A DNA stretch of 20,872 nucleotides from WHSM01 sp050701635 (GTDB lineage Bacteria; Actinomycetota; Actinomycetes; Mycobacteriales; Micromonosporaceae): NCBI GenBank assembly GCA_050701635.1, contig JBOGDF010000050.1, forward strand, positions 1-20,872, written 5' to 3'. Positions 14,659 through 20,872 of the stretch are shown piece by piece. The notes below the pieces were generated by a model, which saw only the letters and a program-made list of their open reading frames with translations, had not been told where the DNA came from and ran no database searches. The position numbers and the translations under genes were made by a program. Every line of letters starts with the position of its first letter. The first letter of the stretch is position 1.

Positions 14659-15585
14659 TTACGCGACTTCGGTGGCCGGCTCGGCGTGGGGCACCCGGGT
14701 CGGGATACCGTCGGCCGACGCGGCCTGGCGGTCCCGCAGCGCGGTGCGGACCGCGAACGACAGCGCCACGATCCAGGCGGCGACGATCAGCACGTACCCC
14801 ACGACGATCGTGTCGGACCCAGCCCCGAGCGCACCGAACACGGTGCGCGCGTTGGTCAGCAGGATCATCCCGCCGACGCCGGCGCCGAGCATGACCCCGG
14901 GAACCATGCGTACCAGCCAGGCGGCGATCGGCGCGGCGAGCAGGCCACCGCCGAGCAGCGCGGCGACCACCGGCCACTGCACACCGCTGGTGCCGAGCGC
15001 GATCAGGAATCCGGCGCTCGCCCCGAAGGCGACCAGGAACTCGCTGGTGTCCACCGAGCCGACCACCCGGCGCGGCTCCATCCGGCCCGAGGTGAGCAGC
15101 GCCGGGGTCGCCACCGGGCCCCAGCCACCACCGCCGGTGGCGTCGACGAAGCCGGCGAAGATGCCGAGCGGCGCCAGGAACTTCGCCCGCAGCGGCGGCT
15201 TGGCGGGATCGACCTTCGGCGCCCGGAACGCGAACCTGATCAGCAGGTACGCCCCCAGCACCGCCAGGATCCCGGCCATCCACGGCGTGGCCAGCTCGGT
15301 GGAGATCATGCTCAGGAAGGTGGCGCCGGCGAACGCGCCGATCGCTCCCGGCACCGCGATCCGGCCCACCACCCGCCAGTCCACGTTGCCGAACCGCCAG
15401 TGCGCGACACCCGAGGCGAGCGACGTACCGAGCTCGGAGAAGTGCACCGAGGCCGACGCCACGACCGGCGCCAGCCCCACGGTGAGCAGCAGGGTGCTCG
15501 AGGTGACCCCGTACGCCATGCCGAGGCTGCCGTCGACCAGCTGGGCGGCGAGCCCGACCAGTCCGAGCACCAGGAGCTTTCGCAT
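14659..15585 (-). CDS. TauE/SafE family sulfite or anion exporter
   Basis: A 308-residue polytopic membrane protein with about eight hydrophobic segments. It shows the TauE/SafE (formerly DUF81) pattern: an N-terminal half with GLAAQLVDGSLGMAYGVTSS and ASVHFSELGTSLASG, and a C-terminal half opening with GIFAGFVDATGGGGWGPVATP and SVDTSEFLVAFGASAGF. The two halves look like diverged repeats. Members export sulfite, sulfoacetate or related anions; the substrate here is unknown. There is no Shine-Dalgarno sequence before the ATG at 15585; a possible -10 ends seven bases upstream, so the message may be leaderless. It lies 79 bases downstream of an Rrf2 regulator gene on the same strand, suggesting local control. 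Confidence 0.88.
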   Translation of the reverse strand: MRKLLVLGLVGLAAQLVDGSLGMAYGVTSSTLLLTVGLAPVVASASVHFSELGTSLASGVAHWRFGNVDWRVVGRIAVPGAIGAFAGATFLSMISTELATPWMAGILAVLGAYLLIRFAFRAPKVDPAKPPLRAKFLAPLGIFAGFVDATGGGGWGPVATPALLTSGRMEPRRVVGSVDTSEFLVAFGASAGFLIALGTSGVQWPVVAALLGGGLLAAPIAAWLVRMVPGVMLGAGVGGMILLTNARTVFGALGAGSDTIVVGYVLIVAAWIVALSFAVRTALRDRQAASADGIPTRVPHAEPATEVA

Positions 15586-15592
15586 GCCGGCA

Positions 15593-15622
15593 ATTGTCTA
15601 CTGACTTGGTTGGTTTAATCAA
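15593..15622 (-). promoter_or_regulatory. candidate tauE promoter with overlapping Rrf2 operator
   Basis: On the minus strand TTGATT (15617-15622) and GACAAT (15593-15598) are 18 bases apart, and GACAAT ends seven bases before the ATG. The -35 is one half of an imperfect dyad: TTGGTT and AATCAA on the plus strand, five-base centre, 15606-15622. A repressor bound there would block the -35. This is a distinctly A/T-rich patch in a GC-rich region. Confidence 0.45.
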
Positions 15623-15664
15623 CAAGGCGCCCGCGATGTGAGAACAAGCACCACGGAGACGGGG

Positions 15665-16114
15665 TCAGGACCAGGCGGCGGGATCGGCGGTGAGCAGTCT
15701 TACCGGATCCGGCAGCTCGCCGGTGGCGACGTCGGCCAGGCTCACCTGCTCCAGGATCGCGCGCTCGCTGGCCCGCAGCGCCACCCACACGTCCTGCAGC
15801 GCCCGAGCCGCGCCCTGGTAGCCCAGCTGCTCGGGGCGTTGCCCCCGTACGTTGGCCAGCGGCCCGTCGATCGCCCGGATGATGTCGGCGAGGCTGATCT
15901 CCTCGGCCGGCCGGGCCAGCCAGTAGCCGCCCTCCGGACCGCGCTGGCTGTTGATGATGCCGGCCCGCCGCAACTGCAACAGGATGCTCTCCAGGAACTT
16001 CGGCGGGATCTGCTGCGCGGTCGCCAGCTTCTCCGAGGTGACCGTACGACCGGAGGCGGCGGCCAGCTCGGACGCTGCTCGCAGCGCGTAGTCGACCCTG
16101 GCGGACAGCCGCAT
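15665..16114 (-). CDS. Rrf2 family transcriptional regulator, cysteine-free
   Basis: A 149-residue winged-helix regulator. It has the Rrf2 opening MRLSARVDYALRAASELA, recognition-helix region IPPKFLESILLQLRRAGI, the wing INSQRGPEGGYWLARP, and the family signature ISLADIIRAIDGPL. It has no cysteine at all, so it cannot carry an Fe-S cluster through the three cysteines used by IscR or NsrR. It is closer in that sense to CymR-type sulfur regulators, although closeness to CymR itself is not shown. It is placed 12 bases after the tesB stop and upstream of the TauE/SafE exporter, its most likely target. The ATG at 16114 has only a weak ribosome site (GAAG), consistent with coupled translation. Confidence 0.9.
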   Translation of the reverse strand: MRLSARVDYALRAASELAAASGRTVTSEKLATAQQIPPKFLESILLQLRRAGIINSQRGPEGGYWLARPAEEISLADIIRAIDGPLANVRGQRPEQLGYQGAARALQDVWVALRASERAILEQVSLADVATGELPDPVRLLTADPAAWS

Positions 16115-16126
16115 GGGATCAATTCT

Positions 16127-17062
16127 TCACGATCGGATTTTCGTGCCGCGTACGGGGCGCAGCAGCCCCTCCTGCACCGCGGTCGCGATGTGGCGCCCGG
16201 TGGCGTCCAGCAACCGTCCGGTGGCCAGCCCGCGACCGGCGGACGCCGACGGGCTCCAGCAGTCGTACAGGAACCATTCGTCGGCGCGGAACGGGCGGTG
16301 GAACCACAGCGCGTGGTCCAGGCTGGCGCCGACGAAGCCACCCGGTCCCCACACCTGGCCGTGCACCGACAGCACCGAATCCAGCAGGGTCAGGTCGGAC
16401 GCGTACGCCAGCAGGCAGGCGTGCAGCAACGGGTCGTCGGGCAAGGTGCCGTCGAAGCGCATCCAGACCCGCTGCCGGGGCTCGGCCGGGCGGTCGCCGC
16501 TGCGTACCCAGCCCGGCTCGCCGACGTACCGTACGTCGATCGGGCGCGGGATCATCGCCCAGATGCCCAGCCGCTCCGGGTACGCCGCCAGCCGGTCCTC
16601 CATGGTGCGCAGGGACTCCGGCTCGGGCACCCCCTCGGGAGCTCCCGCGGCGTGGTCCAGCCCGGTCTCGGCGCGGTGGAACGACGCCGACATGAAGAAG
16701 ATCGGCTGGCCGTGCTGGACCGCCACGGTGCGGCGTACCGAGAAGGAGTGGCCGTCGCGGATGTTCTCCACGGTGAAGACGATCGGCACCGCCGAGTCGC
16801 CGGCGCGTACGAAGTAGCCGTGCAGCGAGTGCACCGTACGCTCCGGGTCGACCGTACGGCCGGCGGCCACCAGCGCCTGGCTGGCGACCTGCCCGCCGAA
16901 CACCCGCTGCTGGCCCACCGGCGGGCTGATACCGCGGAAGATGTTGACCTCCACCGGCTCCAGATCCAGCACCTTCAGCAGTTGGTCGACCGCGGCCTGC
17001 CCGGTGACCGCCGCGGTCTGGCCGGTGTCGGCCTCGGTCTGGCCGGTGTCGGCCTCGGTCAT
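16127..17062 (-). CDS. tesB: acyl-CoA thioesterase II
   Basis: A 311-residue double-hotdog thioesterase that hydrolyses acyl-CoA to free acid and CoA. The first hotdog has VFGGQVASQALVAAGRTV and VHSLHGYFVRAGD; the second has LLHACLLAYASDLTLLD, ASLDHALWFHRPF and VQEGLLR. By alignment with the E. coli TesB triad (D204, T228, Q278) the catalytic residues are D223, S247 and Q297, with identical spacing and Ser in place of Thr. Before the family start (LLKVLDLEPVEVNIFRG) is an extra tail of about 25 residues built from a seven-residue repeat (TEADTGQ). Its ATG overlaps the pyk stop by four bases (ATGA). Confidence 0.93.
   Translation of the reverse strand: MTEADTGQTEADTGQTAAVTGQAAVDQLLKVLDLEPVEVNIFRGISPPVGQQRVFGGQVASQALVAAGRTVDPERTVHSLHGYFVRAGDSAVPIVFTVENIRDGHSFSVRRTVAVQHGQPIFFMSASFHRAETGLDHAAGAPEGVPEPESLRTMEDRLAAYPERLGIWAMIPRPIDVRYVGEPGWVRSGDRPAEPRQRVWMRFDGTLPDDPLLHACLLAYASDLTLLDSVLSVHGQVWGPGGFVGASLDHALWFHRPFRADEWFLYDCWSPSASAGRGLATGRLLDATGRHIATAVQEGLLRPVRGTKIRS
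17015..17056. repeat. 21-bp tandem repeat in the tesB 5' end
   Basis: Two identical 21-bp copies, 17015-17035 and 17036-17056, with the first four bases of a third at 17057-17060 and a degenerate copy at about 16994-17014. Each unit encodes seven residues, so copy-number change would keep the reading frame. Confidence 0.85.
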
Positions 17063-18486
17063 CGGACGGACTCGGCCAATGACCCGAGCCGGTGCACCCG
17101 GATCGTGTTGCTGGAGCCCGGCGTGCCCGGCGGGCTGCCCGCCACGATGACCACCAGATCGCCCACCTCGCCGCGGCCGTGCTCCAGCAGCGCCGAATCC
17201 ACCTGTTGGAACATCTCGTCGGTGTGGTGCACGAACGGCACCAGGAAGGTTTCCACTCCCCAGGACAGCGCCAGCTGGCTGCGGGACGCCGGAGTCGGCG
17301 TGAACGCCAGCAGCGGAAGCGTGCAGTGGATCCGGGAGAGCCGGCGTACCGTGTCACCGGTCTGGCTGAACGCGACCAGCGCCTTGGCCCCGATCGCCGA
17401 CGCCACCCGGGCCGCCGCCCAGGTGATCGCTCCCCCGGTGGTACGCGGATCGTGCTGCAGCGGCGGCACCGCGAAGTCGCCCGCCTCGGTGGACTCCACG
17501 ATCCGCGCCATGGTGCGTACGGTCAGCACCGGATACCGGCCCACGGAGGTTTCCCCGGACAGCATCACCGCGTCCGCGCCGTCCAGCACCGCGTTCGCCA
17601 CGTCGGACGCCTCGGCGCGGGTGGGGCGGGAGTTCTCGATCATCGAGTCCAGCATCTGGGTGGCCACGATCACCGGTTTGGCGTTCTCCCGGCACAGCTG
17701 CACCGCTCGCTTCTGCACCAGCGGCACCTGCTCCAGCGGCAGCTCCACGCCCAGGTCGCCGCGGGCGATCATCATGCCGTCGAAGGCGTCGGAGATCTCG
17801 GCCAGCCGGGCCACCGCCTCCGGCTTCTCGATCTTCGCCAGCACCGGAAGCCGGCCGCCCTCTTCGGCCATGATGGCGTGCACCGGCTTGACGTCGTCCG
17901 GGGACCGTACGAACGACAGCGCCACCAGGTCGACCCGCAGCGCGAGCGCGAACCGGAGATCCTCCTCGTCCTTGTCCGACAGCGCCGGCGCGCTGATGTC
18001 GACGTTCGGCAGCGACAGCCCCTTGTTGTTGGAGACCGTCCCGCCCTCGACCACCAGGCACCGGATGTCGTTGCCGGCGACCTCGCTGACATCCAGCGCC
18101 AGCCGGCCGTCGTCGACCAGCAGCCGGTCGCCCGGCTTCACCTCGTCCGGCAGCGGCCGGTACGTCACCGACACCCGCTCCGCGGTGCCCTCGACCAGTT
18201 CGCTGGTGAGCACCACGTGGTCGCCGGTACGCCACTGCACCGGCCCGTCGGCGAACGTGCCGAGCCGGATCTTCGGCCCCTGCAGGTCGGCCAGTACGCC
18301 GACCGCCCGTCCGGTGGCGTCGGCGGCGTCCCGCACCATCTGGTAGACCCGCCGATGGTCCTCGTGCGTGCCGTGGCTGAAGTTGAGCCGGGCCACGTCC
18401 ATGCCGGCTTCGACCAGGCCGCGTACCCGTTCCGGGGTGGCGGTGGCGGGACCCAGGGTGCATACGATCTTCGCGCGACGATTCAC
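17059..18486 (-). CDS. pyk: pyruvate kinase
   Basis: A 475-residue glycolytic enzyme that converts phosphoenolpyruvate and ADP to pyruvate and ATP. The N-terminus is NRRAKIVCTLGPAT, followed by ARLNFSHG, LADLQGPKIR, the B domain, then LSFVRSP, LAKIEKPEAV (catalytic Lys and metal-binding Glu), MIARGDLGVELP, VATQMLDSMI and SRPTRAEASDVANAVLDGADAVMLSGET. The C-terminal allosteric domain has FSQTGDTVRRLSR and ends with SNTIRVHRLG. The GTG at 18486 is chosen because homology begins there; a TTG three codons upstream is possible. The gap to the gltD stop is ten bases, so the two are probably cotranscribed, and the tesB start overlaps its stop. Confidence 0.96.
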   Translation of the reverse strand: MNRRAKIVCTLGPATATPERVRGLVEAGMDVARLNFSHGTHEDHRRVYQMVRDAADATGRAVGVLADLQGPKIRLGTFADGPVQWRTGDHVVLTSELVEGTAERVSVTYRPLPDEVKPGDRLLVDDGRLALDVSEVAGNDIRCLVVEGGTVSNNKGLSLPNVDISAPALSDKDEEDLRFALALRVDLVALSFVRSPDDVKPVHAIMAEEGGRLPVLAKIEKPEAVARLAEISDAFDGMMIARGDLGVELPLEQVPLVQKRAVQLCRENAKPVIVATQMLDSMIENSRPTRAEASDVANAVLDGADAVMLSGETSVGRYPVLTVRTMARIVESTEAGDFAVPPLQHDPRTTGGAITWAAARVASAIGAKALVAFSQTGDTVRRLSRIHCTLPLLAFTPTPASRSQLALSWGVETFLVPFVHHTDEMFQQVDSALLEHGRGEVGDLVVIVAGSPPGTPGSSNTIRVHRLGSLAESVR

Positions 18487-18496
18487 GTACCCCAAC

Positions 18497-19984
18497 CTAT
18501 CGGGCGGGGATCACGAGCGGCTGGTCGGCAGGGCTGACCGGGGACGGCAGCGCGCCCGACTCCCCCAGGTACGAGTGGATCGCCGCCGCGGCGGCCCGCC
18601 CCTCCGCGATCGCCCACACGATCAGCGAGGCGCCCCGGTGTGCGTCCCCGGCGACGAACACGCCGTCGGTACCGGTCTGCCAGTCCTCGCCGCAGTCCAG
18701 CGCGCCGCGCGGGTTGCGGGCGACCCCGAGCTGCGAGAGCAGCGGGGCCGGCTCGGTGCCGTCGAAGCCGATCGCCAGCAGGACCAGGTCGACCGGCAGC
18801 TCCCGCTCGGAGCCCGGCACCGGGGTCACTACCCGGCGGCCGGTGGACTTGTCGACGTTGACCTCAGAGATCCGGGCACCCTTCACCCGGCCCGAGGCGT
18901 TGCCCACGAACTCCTGTACGGCCACCGCGAACGTACGCTCGCCGCCCTCGTCGTGCGCCGGGTAGCTGCGCAGGATCCACGGCCAGGTGGGCCATGGGTC
19001 CCGCTCGGCGTCCCGTACCTCCGGCGGCTGCGGGTAGATGTCGAGCTGGGTGACGCTGGCGGCGCCCTGCCGGTGCGCCACACCGAGGCAGTCGGCCGCG
19101 GTGTCGCCGCCACCGATGATCAGTACGTGCCTGCCCTCGGCGGTGATCCCCGGTGCGTCGATCTTGCCGGCGACGTGCCGGTTGGACTGCACCAGGTGCT
19201 CCATCGCCAGGTGTACACCGCCGAGCTGCCGCCCGGGGACGTCGGTGTCCCGGCCCAGCAACGCCCCGGTGGCGAGCAGGATCGCGTCATGCCGTTCCCG
19301 CAGCTCCGCCGCGGTGACGTCGGTCCCGACATCGCAGCTGGTGACGAACTCGACGCCCTCGGCGCGCAGCTGCTCCATGCGGAGGTCGATGTGGCGCTTC
19401 TCGAGCTTGAAGTCGGGGATGCCGTACCGGAGCAGGCCGCCGATCTCGTCGTCGCGCTCGTACACGGTGACGGCGTGACCGGCCCGGGCGAGCTGCTGCG
19501 CGGCGGCCAGCCCGGCGGGGCCGGAGCCGACCACCGCGACGCTCCTGCCGGTCGGTGCCGGCGCCGGGCGCGGGCTGACCCAGCCCTCGTCGAACGCACG
19601 GTCGATGATCTCGACCTCGACCTGCTTGATGGTCACCGCACCGGGGCCGCCGGACGGGATCGACAGCACGCACGCCGCCTCGCACGGCGCGGGGCACAGC
19701 CGGCCGGTGAACTCCGGGAAGTTGTTGGTGGCGTGCAGCTGTTCGATGGCGTGCCGCCAGCCGCCGGTACGCACCAGGTCGTTCCACTCCGGGATCCGGT
19801 TCCCGAGCGGGCAGGCGTCGTGGCAGAACGGGATACCGCAGTCCATGCAACGCCCGGCCTGCTCGTTGATCGTCGGCTCGCCGAGCGGCTCGTACACCTC
19901 GTGCCAGTCGCGCAGCCGGATCGGTACGGGGCGCTTCGGAGTGTTCTGGCGGGGATGCCGCAGGAAGCCACTGGGGTCAGGCAT
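18497..19984 (-). CDS. gltD: glutamate synthase (NADPH) small subunit
   Basis: A 495-residue flavoprotein that passes electrons from NADPH through FAD and iron-sulfur clusters to GltB for glutamate formation. The N-terminal cysteine motifs are C46, C49, C54, C58 (RCMDCGIPFCHDACPLGN) and C97, C101, C105 (LCPAPCEAAC). FAD binding is at GSGPAGLAAA (about 153-162) and NADPH binding at IGGGDTAADC. The C-terminal FAD segment is GVFVAGDAHRG. Length matches the family (about 480-500). The ATG at 19984 lies eight bases inside gltB, with GGAGG six bases upstream, so translation is coupled. Confidence 0.96.
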   Translation of the reverse strand: MPDPSGFLRHPRQNTPKRPVPIRLRDWHEVYEPLGEPTINEQAGRCMDCGIPFCHDACPLGNRIPEWNDLVRTGGWRHAIEQLHATNNFPEFTGRLCPAPCEAACVLSIPSGGPGAVTIKQVEVEIIDRAFDEGWVSPRPAPAPTGRSVAVVGSGPAGLAAAQQLARAGHAVTVYERDDEIGGLLRYGIPDFKLEKRHIDLRMEQLRAEGVEFVTSCDVGTDVTAAELRERHDAILLATGALLGRDTDVPGRQLGGVHLAMEHLVQSNRHVAGKIDAPGITAEGRHVLIIGGGDTAADCLGVAHRQGAASVTQLDIYPQPPEVRDAERDPWPTWPWILRSYPAHDEGGERTFAVAVQEFVGNASGRVKGARISEVNVDKSTGRRVVTPVPGSERELPVDLVLLAIGFDGTEPAPLLSQLGVARNPRGALDCGEDWQTGTDGVFVAGDAHRGASLIVWAIAEGRAAAAAIHSYLGESGALPSPVSPADQPLVIPAR

Positions 19985-20872
19985 TCGCCACCTCCATGAC
20001 CACCTCGTCCACGTCGCGCCCGCTGGCCTCCGCCGCCTCCATGGCGTCGAGAACCCGGCGGTAGTCGCGCGGCATCACCTTGGTGAAGTGCTCCACCTCG
20101 CGCTTCCAGTCGCCGAGCAGCGCGGTGGCGACCACGGACCCCGTCTCGGCGCGGTGCCGCTCGATCAACTCCTTGAGGTTGGCCCGGTCGGCCACCGACA
20201 GCGGCTCCAGGTCGACCAGCTCGTGGTTGACCCGCTTCCTGTCCGCCCGGTACAGGTACGCCACCCCGCCGGACATGCCGGCGGCGAAGTTGCGGCCGGT
20301 CGGGCCCAGCACCACCACCGTGCCTCCGGTCATGTACTCGCAGCCGTGGTCACCGACGCCCTCCACCACCGCGGTGGCGCCGGAGTTGCGTACCGCGAAC
20401 CGCTCCCCCACCTGGCCCCGGCACAGCAGCTCGCCGGCGGTGGCGCCGTACAGCAGGGTGTTGCCGGCGATGATGTTGCGCTCGGCCGGGAACGGCGCCC
20501 GCTCGTCGGGGCGTACCAGGATCCGGCCGCCGGACAGGCCCTTGCCGAGGTAGTCGTTGGCGTCGCCGTACAGCCGCAGCGTGATGCCGCGCGGTACGAA
20601 CGCCCCGAAGGACTGCCCCGCGGTGCCGTGGAACGTCAGGTCGATGGTGTCCTCGGCGAGCCCCTTGCCGCCGTACCGCCGGGTGACTTCGCTGCCCAGC
20701 ATGGTGCCGACCGTACGGTGCACGTTGCGGATCGGGAGCGCGGCGCGTACCCGGGAGCCGTCCTCAAGTGCGGGGGCGGCGAGGGTCAGCAGCTCGTTGT
20801 CCAGCGCGCTGGCCAGCCCGTGGTCCTGGGCGCGGGCCCGCCGCCGGGCGGCGCCGGCCGGCAGCTCCGGCA
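19977..20872 (-). CDS. gltB: glutamate synthase large subunit, C-terminal part (cut by window edge)
   Basis: The last 297 residues of GltB are present; the gene continues beyond the right edge. The frame is open from 20872. The segment is the C-terminal beta-helix (GXGXG) domain: GTAGQSFGAFVPRGITLRLYG, YLGKGLSGGRILVRP, IAGNTLLYGATAGELLCRG, GVGDHGCEYMTGGTVVVLG and GRNFAAGMSGGVAYLY. Preceding residues include ALDNELLTLAAPAL. The glutaminase and FMN-binding domains lie outside the window. It is the most upstream gene seen of the gltB-gltD-pyk-tesB-rrf2-tauE chain. Confidence 0.95.
   Translation of the reverse strand, partial: PELPAGAARRRARAQDHGLASALDNELLTLAAPALEDGSRVRAALPIRNVHRTVGTMLGSEVTRRYGGKGLAEDTIDLTFHGTAGQSFGAFVPRGITLRLYGDANDYLGKGLSGGRILVRPDERAPFPAERNIIAGNTLLYGATAGELLCRGQVGERFAVRNSGATAVVEGVGDHGCEYMTGGTVVVLGPTGRNFAAGMSGGVAYLYRADRKRVNHELVDLEPLSVADRANLKELIERHRAETGSVVATALLGDWKREVEHFTKVMPRDYRRVLDAMEAAEASGRDVDEVVMEVANA

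Noticed and set aside
15638..18346. A 902-codon plus-strand open frame spanning rrf2, tesB and most of pyk
   Set aside because: It crosses three well-supported minus-strand genes and switches composition at each. It is a GC-driven shadow frame, not a giant gene.

Overview
This is a high-GC actinobacterial housekeeping segment, most likely from Micromonosporaceae or a close relative; that family call is an inference. Codon third positions are mostly G or C, and GTG or TTG starts are frequent. The order of rpsA, polA, pdtaR, tesB and pyk matches the Mycobacterium tuberculosis Rv1617-Rv1630 neighbourhood (from memory: pykA, tesB1, pdtaR, polA, rpsA). Both window edges cut genes: rpsA on the left and gltB on the right. 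No rRNA, CRISPR array, transposase, integrase or phage gene was seen.

Left part (1-3700): the start of rpsA diverges from a SAM-dependent methyltransferase. The methyltransferase converges on a DUF445 membrane protein gene, which lies downstream of a DUF4393 (Abi-alpha-like) gene and polA. The DUF445 gene has a puzzling 5' end: clear coding sequence begins before the first usable ATG but is blocked by an in-frame stop inside a perfect Shine-Dalgarno sequence.

Centre (3721-11508): polA encodes a Pol I with an intact 5' nuclease and polymerase but a decayed proofreading domain. Upstream of it, past a 16-bp perfect inverted repeat, is a complete branched-chain amino acid ABC transporter operon transcribed livK-livH-livM-livG-livF, with start/stop overlaps from livH onward and a hairpin between livK and livH.

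Right part (11690-20872): next comes a PdtaR-type ANTAR response regulator, divergent from tRNA-Leu(CAA). Two small unrecognised genes follow, one with a CCCG...C motif, divergent from an aromatic amino acid decarboxylase. A tightly packed minus-strand chain then runs gltB-gltD-pyk-tesB-rrf2-tauE: glutamate synthase, pyruvate kinase, acyl-CoA thioesterase II, a cysteine-free Rrf2 regulator and a TauE/SafE exporter. The exporter has a candidate operator over its -35 element.

I found no convincing new multi-gene system. The best leads are the DUF445 5' end, a marked excess of the tetramer GTAC across the window, several candidate leaderless starts (TANNNT 6-7 nt before the start codon), the Rrf2/TauE operator and the small CCCG gene pair.
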